From NCBI RefSeq assembly GCF_003444775.1, contig NZ_CP021081.1, positions 1,724,001 to 1,788,000 on the forward strand: a DNA stretch of 64,000 bases, read 5' to 3'. The notes beneath the pieces were generated by a model. It did not search any database. It saw only the letters and a list, made by a program, of their open reading frames with translations, and was not told the DNA's origin. The DNA comes from Deinococcus ficus (GTDB lineage: Bacteria > Deinococcota > Deinococci > Deinococcales > Deinococcaceae). Shown piece by piece: positions 33,013 through 44,626 of this stretch (position 1 is its first letter; every line of letters starts with the position of its first letter). The translations under genes and the position numbers were made by a program.

Positions 33013-33501
33013 TCAGTTGCCCGGGTGGCTGCCGGGGAAGGTGGCGACGTGGCCGATCATGTACACGCAGCCGTACATGAACAGCGTGACCACCGGCAGG
33101 AGGCGCAGGCCGGTGCGGCGGTCGATCAGGTGGCCCTTGATGAGCACCTCGATGACGTACAGGCTGAGCAGCGTGAACAGGACGTACATCCAGTGCATCT
33201 TGTCCTGGCTGGGGTCAGCCGGCAGGCCGTACTTGCTCTGACCGCCGCCCACGTCGATGGCGCTGGGAACCTTCGCGCCGCCGAGCGCGAGGAAGATGCC
33301 AGTCACGGCCGGGATCAGGAAGGCGGCCCAGGTAAGGCGCAGCCACACGAGGAACCCGAAGCGGACCTCGCCCTTGATGGCGGGGCCGAGGCTCCAGATG
33401 AAGAGGATCAGGCTGAAGAACGCCAGGGGGGTGGGGAAGGGGGATTTGACGGGCAGGAGGTTGGGGAGGACGACGTCGTGAATGGTGCGGAGGAGGTCCA
33501 T
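33013..33501 (-). CDS. Membrane protein, four spans, unknown
   Basis: 162-aa integral membrane protein with spans near residues 22-42 (LAFFSLILFIWSLGP), 53-75 (FLVWLRLTWAAFLIPAVTGIFLAL), 103-122 (MYVLFTLLSLYVIEVLI) and 133-155 (LLPVVTLFMYGCVYMIGHV). A 30-residue polar loop with GGGQSKYGLPADPSQDK lies between the second and third. I prefer the ATG at 33501 because TACGCT lies 9 nt upstream; an ATG seven codons earlier overlaps that element. No family assigned. Confidence 0.7.
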   Translation of the reverse strand: MDLLRTIHDVVLPNLLPVKSPFPTPLAFFSLILFIWSLGPAIKGEVRFGFLVWLRLTWAAFLIPAVTGIFLALGGAKVPSAIDVGGGQSKYGLPADPSQDKMHWMYVLFTLLSLYVIEVLIKGHLIDRRTGLRLLPVVTLFMYGCVYMIGHVATFPGSHPGN

Positions 33502-33547
33502 GTGCCCTGTAGCGTAGTGCATGGGCCTCCCAGGCGTCCGGGCGGGG

Positions 33548-35599
33548 TCAGGGGCTGGTGAGGTGCAGGTCGGTGGGCGTGGCGGGCAGGTGCGTGCCGG
33601 GGGTGAGGGGCGCGTCGTCGCCAGGGCGGTACAGGGCGAGGGGGGGGCGGATTTCCACGATGAGGATGCGGGGGCCGCTGGTGCCGAGGCGCAGGCCGTG
33701 CAGGGCGGGGCTGCGCAGCGTCTCGCCGAGGTCGGTGACGCCGCCGGGGAGGGTCAGGGCGTGCTGCCCGTAGGGGCCTTTGAGGTGCACGGTGACGCCG
33801 TCCGCCTGAATGGTGAGGGGGAGGCCCAGGCCGGCGAGGTCGCCCAGGCTGGCGTGGGGCGCGCGCGCGCGCCGGGCGACGGCGAGGCCGAGGAGGGTGC
33901 CGGGCCGGACAATGTCGCCGGCGTGCAGGAGCCGGGCACCCTGGCTGACGTCCAGGTCCGTGGGGATGCGCTGGAGGTGCAGGCCGCCCTGGACCTGCTG
34001 CACGCGCAGGCCGCTGAGGTGCGGCACGCGGGCGAGGTGCCCGATGTCGAAGGGGCCGTCCAGGGGGGCGTGCAGGGTCATGCTTTCGCCCTGCGCGGTG
34101 ACGAGGCTCAGGGCGCGGGTCTCGGTGTACTCCAGGCCCTCGATGGTGGGGGGCGGGGCGGGTGTGGGGCGGGGCGCGGTGCGGGCAGCCTGCCGGGCCT
34201 GCCACCAGCGCAGCAGGAAGGGCCGGGCGGCCACGGCAGCGCCGATCAGCGCGAGGGCGCCCAGCAACCAGGGGAGCCACGCGGGCAGGGTGGGGGCGTC
34301 CAGGGCGCGGTTGCTGGTGGGCGGGACGGTCAGGCGGGTGGGGCCGGCGTCCCGGCCGGCCGGGGTGACGCCGGGCGTGAGGACGGTGCCGGTGGGCGTG
34401 CCGCCGGTGAGGGTGGGCAGGGGCCGGCCCGGGGCTCGGGCAAAACTCAGGGTGCCGGTGGCGGTCTGGCCCTGCCTCAGGCCGGTGTTCTGAAGGCGGA
34501 CGCTGAACTCCCGGCTGCCGGGCAGGCGCTCCAGGGTGGCGTGCACGCCGGCGGGCAGGCCGGTGACGCGCAGGTCGTCCAGGGCGACGCCGGGCGCGGC
34601 TCGGTACCGCAGGATGACGTGCTCGCCGCGGTTCAGGGTGAGGTCCGCGGCGGGGTTCAGCCAGGTCAGGCGGGGCGCCTCGCCGACGTTCAGGCGGACC
34701 AGGATGCGGCGGCTGCGGTCGCCCACCCCGCCGGGCAGGGCGGGCAGGTTCTCGGCGCACAGCAGCGCGGGGGTGCCGTATGGGACGCCGCGCAGTGTGA
34801 GGGCGGCCTGCGCGCCGCGCACGGTGGGCTGCGCGAGTTGCACGCCGGGGTGGGCGGCGTCCACGCTGAGGCGGGTGCCGTCGGGGAAGGTGACGGGAAT
34901 GCGGGTCGGGTCGGTGACGGTCCGCACGCCGCCCTCCAGGCCGGCGCCGCTCAGGTCGGGGATGCGGCCCACCGGCAGGGTCAGGCCGTCGGCGAAGGTG
35001 GTGCCTTCCAGGGCGCGGCGGGCGTTCACGGGGATGTCGGTGCCCAGGGCGACGTAGTGCAGGCGGTCCAGCGGGCCACGGCCGGTGAAGGCGGCCAGGG
35101 CGCCCTGCGCGGTGTGCGTGCGGGGCGTTTCGTTGTCGATACCGTCGGTGAGGACGAATACGGTGGTGATGTACCCGTCGGCGGCGTTCAGGGGGCGCAG
35201 GGCGGCGTGCAGGCTGCGGTACAGGTGGGTGTTGCGGCCGTCGGCGCTGAGCGTGCGCAGGTGCGCGGTCCATTCGGGGTTGGTGGCGGGCGCGTCGAAG
35301 GTCTTCTGGCTGCGCACGCCGTTGTCGAAGGTGACGAGCACGGCCCGGTCGGGCTGCTGGGCGTGGACGTAGTCGTCGATGGTGGTCTTGACGGCCTGGA
35401 AGATGTTGGCCTTGCCGTCGCCGATGCCGCGCATGCTGCCACTGGTGTCCAGCAGGAACACAGCCCGGGTGCGTTCGGGCAGGGGGCCGGGGGGGAACTG
35501 GCAGGGGGCGGCGGTGGGGGTGGGTGTGCTGGCCTGCCCGTGCGCGGTGAGTGCCGGGGTGAGCAGGAGGGGGAGGAGAAGGGCCGCTGTGGGGCGCAT
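33548..35599 (-). CDS. VWA-domain membrane-anchored protein
   Basis: 683-aa exported protein. Signal peptide at about 1-20 (LLLPLLLTPALTAHG); von Willebrand A domain from about 45 to 240 with the MIDAS DTSGSMRG (Asp51, Ser53, Ser55); beta-sandwich region 250-430; one membrane span at about 440-460 (WLPWLLGALALIGAAVAA); cytosolic tail of about 215 residues that has weak FHA-like features. The layout suggests extracytoplasmic sensing or adhesion tied to the cytosol. ATG at 35599 has CACAAT and GGAGG upstream. Ligand unknown. Confidence 0.82.
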   Translation of the reverse strand: MRPTAALLLPLLLTPALTAHGQASTPTPTAAPCQFPPGPLPERTRAVFLLDTSGSMRGIGDGKANIFQAVKTTIDDYVHAQQPDRAVLVTFDNGVRSQKTFDAPATNPEWTAHLRTLSADGRNTHLYRSLHAALRPLNAADGYITTVFVLTDGIDNETPRTHTAQGALAAFTGRGPLDRLHYVALGTDIPVNARRALEGTTFADGLTLPVGRIPDLSGAGLEGGVRTVTDPTRIPVTFPDGTRLSVDAAHPGVQLAQPTVRGAQAALTLRGVPYGTPALLCAENLPALPGGVGDRSRRILVRLNVGEAPRLTWLNPAADLTLNRGEHVILRYRAAPGVALDDLRVTGLPAGVHATLERLPGSREFSVRLQNTGLRQGQTATGTLSFARAPGRPLPTLTGGTPTGTVLTPGVTPAGRDAGPTRLTVPPTSNRALDAPTLPAWLPWLLGALALIGAAVAARPFLLRWWQARQAARTAPRPTPAPPPTIEGLEYTETRALSLVTAQGESMTLHAPLDGPFDIGHLARVPHLSGLRVQQVQGGLHLQRIPTDLDVSQGARLLHAGDIVRPGTLLGLAVARRARAPHASLGDLAGLGLPLTIQADGVTVHLKGPYGQHALTLPGGVTDLGETLRSPALHGLRLGTSGPRILIVEIRPPLALYRPGDDAPLTPGTHLPATPTDLHLTSP

Positions 35600-35757
35600 G
35601 CGTGCCCTCCATTGTGCCGCGTGCGGGCAGGGTGCGGTGCGGGGGAAGGTGAGGGAAGCGGGCCGGGCCGTGGTCGCCCCTGGCCGATGTAAGACGGCAA
35701 GGCCGTCTGACACGCGGATTTCCGGAGAGGCGAGCCCGGCCTAAACATCTCGCTAGA
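35600..35757. other. Divergent intergenic region between VWA gene and gyrB
   Basis: Contains a perfect 7-bp hairpin AGACGGC-AAG-GCCGTCT (35692-35708). No ORF with start signals. AT content rises from about 35740 toward the gyrB promoter. Confidence 0.4.
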
Positions 35758-37971
<2,214 letters not shown>

Positions 37972-37993
37972 CACCAAGCTTCTTCATCTCAGG

Positions 37994-38013
37994 GGACAGG
38001 CGCAGGCCTGTCC
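37994..38013 (+). terminator. gyrB terminator
   Basis: GGACAGGC-GCAG-GCCTGTCC followed by TTTCTTCTGTT: an intrinsic terminator 22 bp after the stop codon. Confidence 0.85.
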
Positions 38014-38156
38014 TTTCTTCTGTTGCCGGGGTCCGGCCGGTGCCCTGTATGAAGGCTGGCTCAACGGCGCCGGTCGGTCCAGCGGTGCGGCTGCTGCATA
38101 TGCCCTGAGAGGACGGCCGCCCCCACCGGGACCGGACCGGTCCCAGGAGGTCCCCC

Positions 38157-39014
38157 ATGAAGCGAATCACCCTGCCCGCCCTGACCGTTATCGGCGCCCT
38201 CATCCTGGCCGCGTGCAGCCAGACGCTCCTCCCAGCCGCGCCCCTGGGCCAGCTCGCCTACGCCCTCAGCGGAGGCGGCACCCTCGCCGCGTTCGGCCTG
38301 GACAACGCCCAGGCCAGCCTGACCACGCGCGCCATCACCGGCCTGCCCGCCGGGGAAGCGCTGGTGGACCTGGACGTGCGCAACACCGACAACCGGCTGT
38401 ACGGCATCAGCGCCACCGGCCGCGTGTACCGCCTGGACCCCGCCACCGGCGCAGCCACCGCCGACGGCAGCGCGGCCTCCCAGAGCGTGATCGCCATGGA
38501 CTTCAACCCGGTCGCCAACCGCCTGCGCGTGCTGGGCAGCAGTGACCTGGACCTGAACGTCCGCCTGACCCTGAACGCCGCGCCGGTCCCGGCCACCTCC
38601 CCGGCCGGCACGCTGACCGCCGACGGCACCTTCACCTACGCGGCGGGCGGCACGAACCCGGAACTGGTGGCCGCCGCCTACACGAACTCCTTCGACAACA
38701 GCGCCGCCGGGGCCGTGAACACCGGCACGACCACCACCCTGTACTCCCTGGATGCCGGCACGGACCAGCTCGTGGTGCACAGCGCCGGACCGCAGTTCAG
38801 CACCCTGACCGCCGTCGGCGCCCTGGGCGTGGACATCATGGCGGGCCGGACCGGGTTCGACATCGTGGGAGCGTCCGGGGCGTACCTGAGCAGCAGCACG
38901 GGCGCCGGCACGAACGTCTACGCCCTGAACCTCACGACGGGGCAGGCCACCCTGAAAACCAGCCTGAGCGGCGTGGCCCTGACCGGCCTGGCGCTGCAAC
39001 CCGCCGCGCAGTAA
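38157..39014 (+). CDS. DUF4394-type lipoprotein
   Basis: 285-aa lipoprotein: signal peptide with lipobox LAAC (Cys20), then a beta-propeller-like DUF4394 region made of repeated strands (VDLDVRNTDNRLYGISATGRVYRLDPATG; GTTTTLYSLDAGTDQLV; GTNVYALNLTTGQATL). DUF4394 proteins are exported and of unknown function. ATG is placed by AGGAGG 6 nt upstream, giving a Shine-Dalgarno start. Confidence 0.82.
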   Translation: MKRITLPALTVIGALILAACSQTLLPAAPLGQLAYALSGGGTLAAFGLDNAQASLTTRAITGLPAGEALVDLDVRNTDNRLYGISATGRVYRLDPATGAATADGSAASQSVIAMDFNPVANRLRVLGSSDLDLNVRLTLNAAPVPATSPAGTLTADGTFTYAAGGTNPELVAAAYTNSFDNSAAGAVNTGTTTTLYSLDAGTDQLVVHSAGPQFSTLTAVGALGVDIMAGRTGFDIVGASGAYLSSSTGAGTNVYALNLTTGQATLKTSLSGVALTGLALQPAAQ

Positions 39015-39055
39015 GGCGCCGGCCACCCGGGCAGGGCGGGTCCTACACTGGCGCG

Positions 39056-39733
39056 GTGACCGAAACGCGACGCCAGTTGCTAAGCCGCCTCGCGGCCCGG
39101 CTGGACGCACAGCCGGCGGCGCCCGTGCTGCGCGTCGCGGTGGACGGCGTGGACGGCGCCGGGAAGACGACCTTCGCGGACGAACTGTCAGACACCCTGC
39201 GTGCCCTGGGACGGGACGTTCTCCGCGCCTCCGTGGACGGCTTTCACCACCCCCGGGAGCGGCGCTACCGCCTGGGGCGGAACTCGCCGGAAGGGTTCTA
39301 CCGCGACTCGTACGACCATGCGGCGCTGCAGCGGTTGCTGCTGGACCCGCTCGGGCCGGGCGGCAGCGGGCGGTACCGGACGGCGGTGTTCGACGTGGAC
39401 CGGGACGTGCCGGTGCATGTCCCCGAGCGGCAGGCGCCGGCGGGCAGCGTCCTGATCGTGGACGGCCTGTTCCTGCACCGCCCGGAGCTGCGGGGCGCCT
39501 GGGACAATTCGGTCTTCCTGCGCGTCCCGTTCGAAGTGTCCGTGCCGCGCGGGGCCGCCCGCGGGCCGGGGTACGGCTCCCCGGACCCACAGGCGCCGTC
39601 CAACCGGCGGTACATCGGCGGGAACCGCCTGTACTTCAGCGAGGCCAACCCGGAACGGCAGGCGGGCGTGGTCGTGGACAACGCGGACCTCACGCGGCCG
39701 GTGATCGTCCGGGAGCGGCCGCTGGGCCCCTGA
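39056..39733 (+). CDS. Uridine kinase-like P-loop protein
   Basis: 225-aa nucleoside/phosphoribulokinase-family enzyme: Walker A GVDGAGKTT at 31-39, then a SVDGFHHPRERR segment (about 60-70) typical of the uridine kinase-like group, and GSVLIVDGLFLHRPEL as a Walker B-like strand. Similar proteins phosphorylate uridine or a related small molecule; the substrate is uncertain. GTG start lies 6 nt after TACACT (leaderless). Confidence 0.8.
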   Translation: MTETRRQLLSRLAARLDAQPAAPVLRVAVDGVDGAGKTTFADELSDTLRALGRDVLRASVDGFHHPRERRYRLGRNSPEGFYRDSYDHAALQRLLLDPLGPGGSGRYRTAVFDVDRDVPVHVPERQAPAGSVLIVDGLFLHRPELRGAWDNSVFLRVPFEVSVPRGAARGPGYGSPDPQAPSNRRYIGGNRLYFSEANPERQAGVVVDNADLTRPVIVRERPLGP

Positions 39734-39776
39734 CGGCGGGGGCACCTCGCCCCGGTCCGGCGTGCTTCACTGCCGT

Positions 39777-40124
39777 ATGGCCACGAAAAACGGAGTGAAC
39801 GAGTCGGGTGTGACCGCCGGACTGTACGCGCAGCTGCCCGTCCCGGCCGAGGCGACCACGTCCCGGGTGGTGGTGAGCAACCCGCTGCTGCGCGTGGTGA
39901 GTTTCGCCATGGACGCCGGGCAGGAACTCACCGACCACCAGTCGCCGCGGGCCGTGGTGGTGCAGGTGCTGGACGGCGGGCTGACGTTCACCATGGCGGG
40001 CCAGTCGTCGGACCTGTCGGCGGGGGACGTGGTGTACCTCGCCCCCGGTGAGCGGCACGCCGTGCTGGCCCGGACCGCCTGCCGGTTCTCGCTGGTGATG
40101 GTCGAACCGGGCGCCGCCGGGTAA
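39777..40124 (+). CDS. Cupin-domain protein
   Basis: 115-aa single cupin barrel. The first motif is partial (HQSPRAVVVQVLDG) and the second is GDVVYLAPGERHAVLA, giving His for metal binding near residues 53 and 92. Family members are small enzymes or sensors; no specific role can be assigned. I chose the ATG at 39777 (5 nt after TTCACT) over one five codons upstream. Its last bases lie 6 bp from the convergent kinase gene. Confidence 0.75.
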   Translation: MATKNGVNESGVTAGLYAQLPVPAEATTSRVVVSNPLLRVVSFAMDAGQELTDHQSPRAVVVQVLDGGLTFTMAGQSSDLSAGDVVYLAPGERHAVLARTACRFSLVMVEPGAAG

Positions 40125-40130
40125 GGCGCC

Positions 40131-41702
40131 TCAGGCGCCGGCCGGTCCGGGCGGGGGGTCGTCCCCGGCGGCGCCGTCGGTGGCCGGGTCGGCGCGGCGG
40201 CGTTTCTCGCGGGTGACCTCGGTGAGGATCTCGTCGTCCCCGCCGTCCCCGCCGAACAGCAGCGCGCGTTCCTCGGGCGTCAGGGCGGTCATCACGCGGC
40301 TCAGGACCACGTTCACGGCCTGATCGGCGCTCTCGTCCAGCGTCTGGCCGTTCAGGAGCGGCACGCCCTCCTGCCGAGCCAGGGTTTCCAGCTGGTCCTG
40401 CATGCGGCGGATCTCGTCGAAGTAACGCAGGTAGCGGTGCAGGGGGCGGGTGGCGGCGGTCTCGATGTCGCGGGACTCGAAGTGCCGGCGGTGCTCGTCC
40501 GCGCTGGGCAGCGTGACCAGCATGGGCACCACGATGGCGTTGCGGATGTCCCCGGGGCGGATGTACCCGGGCACCAGGTGCACGCCCTCGAGCAGCACGC
40601 TGGTGCCTTCCTCCACGCTGCGCTGCACGACCGCCTTGAGGCCCACGCTGACCTGCTGCACCTGATCGCGGAAGCCGGCCATCAGCTGGTCCAGGCTGGC
40701 GTGCTCCGGCAGGCGCTCGCCGGGGGGCACCAGGGCCTCCCAGGCGTTGAAGGTGCTGGCGTGCAGGGTGGGCAGCAGCGCCGGGGAGACCATGCTGCGC
40801 ATCACCTCGCGGATGGAGTCGGTGCCGACCACGCGGGAGATGCCCAGGCGGTAGGCGACCTCGGCCGCCAGGAAGCTCTTGCCGGTGCCGCTCACGCCGC
40901 CCAGCAGGATCACCAGGGGGCGCGGGGGGTGGCGGATCACGCGCAGCAGGCGGTAACGGGCGCTGACGTCCGGCCCGACCTCGTCGCGCAGCAGCGCCTC
41001 GACCTTCTCGCGCACGTCGCTGCGGCGGACCACGCGGTCGTCCCGGCCGCGCAGGTCCCGCTGGGTGACGCGGGCCACCTTGCGGGCCACGTCCGGGTCC
41101 ACGCCGGCGGCCAGCAGGGACTGCACGAGCACGCCCTTGCTGAACGGCACGGGCAGGCTGTAGTCGTCGCTGGCGACGCCCAGGCGGCCGCGGTTCAGGC
41201 GCACGTACTGGTAGGTGCGGCGCATGTGCTCGCCGTAACGGGCGGCCAGGGTGGCCTCGGTCAGCTGGTCCAGGTCCTCAGCTGTCAGGGTCTGGGTGCC
41301 GGCCTGGCGCATGCGGACGTCCACGGCGCTGGCGGTGGCGTACGCGTCGCGGGGCGAGAGCCCGGCGTCTTCCAGGGTGCGGGCCAGCACGCCGCGGCTG
41401 AACGGCAGGTGGCCCTTTTTCGCCACGACCAGGATGTCCATGAAGGCCGGGGTCTGTTCGGCCACGCGCGCGGCGACGTCCTCGCCGACGGCCGTGCGGG
41501 CGACCTCGGTGACCAGGGCGTGCAGGTCCTCCACGGGAATGTGGCGGCGTTTGCCGTGCCTCAGCTGCTGCTCCACGATGCGCCCGGCAGCGGCGGCCTC
41601 GGCGGCGCCCGCGCCGGCGTTCACCAGGGATTCCACGACCAGGCCGCGGCTGAACGGCCAGGCGTGGCGTCCGGTGCCGATCTTCACTTCTGGGATTGCC
41701 AC
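40131..41702 (-). CDS. 2-phosphoglycerate kinase-like protein with three ATP-cone domains
   Basis: 523-aa protein. Three tandem ATP-cone regulatory domains are marked by PFSRG/PFSKG at 16-20, 100-104 and 186-190, each followed by an ESLVNAG/RTLEDAG/QSLLAAG helix. The C-terminal kinase has the P-loop GGVSGTGKS (268-276) and a LEGVHLVPGYIRP Walker B-like stretch. Archaeal 2-phosphoglycerate kinases (first step toward cyclic 2,3-diphosphoglycerate) have the same order with fewer cones. GTG start with GGAGGTG upstream. The likely function is a nucleotide-sensing sugar-acid kinase; substrate not proven. Downstream of a TetR gene on the same strand. Confidence 0.75.
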   Translation of the reverse strand: MAIPEVKIGTGRHAWPFSRGLVVESLVNAGAGAAEAAAAGRIVEQQLRHGKRRHIPVEDLHALVTEVARTAVGEDVAARVAEQTPAFMDILVVAKKGHLPFSRGVLARTLEDAGLSPRDAYATASAVDVRMRQAGTQTLTAEDLDQLTEATLAARYGEHMRRTYQYVRLNRGRLGVASDDYSLPVPFSKGVLVQSLLAAGVDPDVARKVARVTQRDLRGRDDRVVRRSDVREKVEALLRDEVGPDVSARYRLLRVIRHPPRPLVILLGGVSGTGKSFLAAEVAYRLGISRVVGTDSIREVMRSMVSPALLPTLHASTFNAWEALVPPGERLPEHASLDQLMAGFRDQVQQVSVGLKAVVQRSVEEGTSVLLEGVHLVPGYIRPGDIRNAIVVPMLVTLPSADEHRRHFESRDIETAATRPLHRYLRYFDEIRRMQDQLETLARQEGVPLLNGQTLDESADQAVNVVLSRVMTALTPEERALLFGGDGGDDEILTEVTREKRRRADPATDGAAGDDPPPGPAGA

Positions 41703-41783
41703 GCCTTCACCTCCTGCGCGTTCATGCCCTGAAGTGTAGGCGACGGGGCCCCGGCCGTCCGTGCAGGGGGAACGGGGTGGTGG

Positions 41784-42401
41784 TCAGGGCCGCGCCGGTT
41801 CGCGCTTCAGGGCGCCTTCCAGCAGCAGGTTGAGCGCCAGGCGCATCTCCTCTTGCAGGGTGCGTTCGGTGCCGTAGGCGCTCCAGCGCAGCGCGACCAT
41901 CAGGTACGTGTCGGCGATCAGGTTGCTGATGCGCTGCAGGCTCAGGTCGGCGCGCAGCTGCCCGGAGTGGTGCAGGGGCCGCAGGATCAGTTCGATCACC
42001 TTGCTCAGCGGCAGGGCCTGGTAGGCGGTGCGGGCGCGTTCCGGGTTGGGGTTCATGACCTCGTAGGCCAGCGGGGGGAACAGGTCGCGTTCGCGGGAGT
42101 TCTCCTCGGCGAGCATGTCCCACACCTCGAACAGCACGGTCAGGGGCGGGTGGCCGTCGCGCAGGCGGGCCTCGGCGTGGTCGCGCAGGCGGTCCATGAC
42201 CTCGCTGCCGTAGTCGAGCAGGACGGCTTCCTTGTAGGGGTAGTAGTTGAAGAAGGTGCCGCGTGAGACGTTGCTGGCCCGCGCGATGTCGGTCGCCGTG
42301 GTCGCCTGGAACCCGCCGCGTTTGAACAGGTCGATCGCGACGTGGTAGATGCGGGCGCGCCGGCGTTCTTTCTGCCGTTCACGCAGGGAGGAAGAGTCCA
42401 T
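41784..42401 (-). CDS. TetR-family transcriptional regulator
   Basis: 205-aa repressor: N-terminal HTH (about 15-62; landmarks ATDIARASNVSRGTFFNYYPYKE) and a helical sensor domain. It is 82 bp upstream of the ATP-cone kinase on the same strand and divergent from polyphosphate glucokinase, so either or both could be targets. A TAACCT element sits 10 nt before the ATG. Ligand unknown. Confidence 0.85.
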   Translation of the reverse strand: MDSSSLRERQKERRRARIYHVAIDLFKRGGFQATTATDIARASNVSRGTFFNYYPYKEAVLLDYGSEVMDRLRDHAEARLRDGHPPLTVLFEVWDMLAEENSRERDLFPPLAYEVMNPNPERARTAYQALPLSKVIELILRPLHHSGQLRADLSLQRISNLIADTYLMVALRWSAYGTERTLQEEMRLALNLLLEGALKREPARP

Positions 42402-42499
42402 GATGACCGTCAGGTTACCGCCCTGGAGTTCAAAATTACACCCCGTCCATCGGGGCGGGCGGGTGCGGCGGGGGCCCCGGATGCTCTAGGCTGCGGGGC

Positions 42500-43408
42500 A
42501 TGACTGTGGTGCTGGGGATCGACATCGGCGGCAGCGGCATCAAGGGCGCGCCCGTGGACATCACGACCGGGCAGCTGGTCGGCGAGCGGCTGCGCATCCC
42601 CACCCCGGAGGGCGCCCGGCCGGACGAGGTGATCCGGGTGCTGCGGCAGCTGGCCGACCACTTCGGGCTGGACGGCCCGGTCGGCGTGACCTTTCCCGGC
42701 ATCGTGCAGCACGGCCGGACCCTGAGCGCCGCGAACGTGGACGCCGCCTGGGTCGGCCTGGACGCCGACACCGAGTTCACCCGCGCCCTGGGCCGCGAGG
42801 TGCACCTCCTGAACGACGCCGACGCCGCCGGGCTAGCCGAGTCAAAATTCGGCGCGGGGCAGGGCGTGAGCGGCACGGTGCTGGTCCTGACCTTCGGCAC
42901 CGGCATCGGCAGCGCCCTGATTCACGACGGGGTGCTGATCCCCAACACGGAACTGGGGCACCTGTGGCTGCGCGAACACCACGCCGAGACCTGGGCGTCC
43001 GACCGGGCCCGCGAACGCGACGACCTGAACTGGAAGCAGTGGGCCAAACGCGCCAGCGGGTACCTCCGGCACCTGGAACTGCTGTTCAGCCCGGACCTGT
43101 TCATCATCGGCGGGGGCGTGAGCAAGAAGGCCGACAAGTGGAGCGAGCACCTGAAACTGGACCGCAGCCGCTTCGTGCCGGCCGCCCTGCTGAACGACGC
43201 CGGGATCATCGGCGCGGCCATGAGCGCCGCGCAGCACGAGGACCTGGGCCTCGCGGCGCAGCCCACCCCGGCGGCCCAGCCGTCCCTGACCCTGGCCCGC
43301 GACCCCGGCAGCGCGCCCGCCCGCCGGGCCGACAAGACCGGCAAGAAGGCCCGGGCGGGCGGCCCGCCGCTGCCGGCCGGCGGGAAGGCCCGCCGCAAGA
43401 AACCCTGA
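42500..43408 (+). CDS. ppgK: Polyphosphate glucokinase (ROK family)
   Basis: 302-aa ROK kinase using polyphosphate (and often ATP) to make glucose 6-phosphate. The phosphate loop GIDIGGSGIKGAPVD (6-20) and the acidic NDADAAGLAESKFG plus TFGTGIGSALI stretches match PpgK rather than ordinary glucokinase. Residues 255-302 are a low-complexity Pro/Ala/Lys tail that may be disordered. ATG at 42500 is 7 nt after TAGGCT. Divergent from the TetR gene. Confidence 0.9.
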   Translation: MTVVLGIDIGGSGIKGAPVDITTGQLVGERLRIPTPEGARPDEVIRVLRQLADHFGLDGPVGVTFPGIVQHGRTLSAANVDAAWVGLDADTEFTRALGREVHLLNDADAAGLAESKFGAGQGVSGTVLVLTFGTGIGSALIHDGVLIPNTELGHLWLREHHAETWASDRARERDDLNWKQWAKRASGYLRHLELLFSPDLFIIGGGVSKKADKWSEHLKLDRSRFVPAALLNDAGIIGAAMSAAQHEDLGLAAQPTPAAQPSLTLARDPGSAPARRADKTGKKARAGGPPLPAGGKARRKKP

Positions 43409-43438
43409 GCCCCGGCCGTGGGGTCTAGCATGGCCGGC

Positions 43439-44626
43439 ATGACTGCCCCCACGCCCGCCGACTCCTTCACGCCCCGCCTGCTGACCTGTGACCTGCTGTA
43501 CACGGGCCTGGGCGGGGCGCAGTCGCCGGGCGGCGTGGTGGTCGTGGGGGACACGGTGGCCGCCACCGGGCACCCGGACGAGCTGCGGCGCGCGTACCCG
43601 CAGGCCCGCGAGACGGCGGTGGGCGGCGTGATCGCGCCGCCGCCCGTGAACGCGCACACGCACCTGGACATGAGCGCGTACGACTTCCGGGCGCTGCCGT
43701 ACTTCCGCTGGATTCCGGAGGTGGTGGTGGGCCAGCGCGAGCGGCGCGGCGTGGCCGGCGCGCTGGCCGGCGCCCAGGAACTCGCGCGGCTGCGGGTGGG
43801 CGGCGTGGGGGACATCGTGTTCGCGCCGGACGTGATGGACGCCCTGCTGGACCGCGCGGACCTGACGGGCGTGCTGTACTTCGAGCTGTTTGCCCCGAAA
43901 CCCGAACGGGCCGACGAGACCCTCGCGCGGCTGCGGGCCCTGGTGGCCGCGTGGCGCGGGCGGGAGCGGCCGGGCGGCCTGCGCCTGGGCGTGACGCCCC
44001 ACACGCCGTTCACGGTCAGTGCCCGCCTGATGCGCCTCGCGGCCGAGTTCGCCGCCGGGGAGGGCCTGCCCATGCAGATTCACGTGGCCGAGCACCCCAG
44101 CGAGCGGGAGCTGTTCGCCACCGGCGCCGGGCCGCTGTGGGACAACCGCCTGAAGGCCCTGATGCCCGACACCTTCGCGGAGGTGATCGGCCGGGACCCC
44201 CATCCGGACCTGACACCGGTGCGTTACCTGGACGAACTGGGCGTGCTGGCCGCCAGGCCCACCCTGGTGCACATGGTGAACGTCACGCCGGACGACGTCG
44301 CCCGGGTGGCGCGGGCGGGCTGCGCGGTGGTGACCTGCCCGCGCAGCAACCACCACCTGGAGTGCGGCGTGTTCCCGTGGGCGGCGTTCGCGGCGGCCGG
44401 GGTGGAGGTCGCGCTGGGCACCGATTCGGTCGCCAGCGGCGAGAGCCTGGACGTGCGGGAGGAGGTGGCGTTCGCCCGCCAGCTGCACCCGGCCCTGGAC
44501 CCGCGGGTGATCGTGCGGGCGGCCGTGAAGGGCGGGCACCGCGTGCTGGGCAGCCGCGCGCCCTTCATCCGCCGGGGCGAGGCGTGGCGCGACGAGTACG
44601 TCTGGGCGGGTTACGCCGGCGCCTGA
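43439..44626 (+). CDS. Metal-dependent amidohydrolase (deaminase-like)
   Basis: 395-aa TIM-barrel hydrolase of the ATZ/TRZ/MtaD group. Metal ligands: His73-Thr-His75 in NAHTHLD, a His in [10 protein letters not shown] near 219, and Asp in GTDSVASGE near 330. Relatives deaminate S-adenosylhomocysteine, aminofutalosine or guanine. No futalosine-pathway gene is adjacent, so the substrate is open. ATG follows TAGCAT by 7 nt. It overlaps the convergent tdk by 16 bp. Confidence 0.83.
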   Translation: MTAPTPADSFTPRLLTCDLLYTGLGGAQSPGGVVVVGDTVAATGHPDELRRAYPQARETAVGGVIAPPPVNAHTHLDMSAYDFRALPYFRWIPEVVVGQRERRGVAGALAGAQELARLRVGGVGDIVFAPDVMDALLDRADLTGVLYFELFAPKPERADETLARLRALVAAWRGRERPGGLRLGVTPHTPFTVSARLMRLAAEFAAGEGLPMQIHVAEHPSERELFATGAGPLWDNRLKALMPDTFAEVIGRDPHPDLTPVRYLDELGVLAARPTLVHMVNVTPDDVARVARAGCAVVTCPRSNHHLECGVFPWAAFAAAGVEVALGTDSVASGESLDVREEVAFARQLHPALDPRVIVRAAVKGGHRVLGSRAPFIRRGEAWRDEYVWAGYAGA

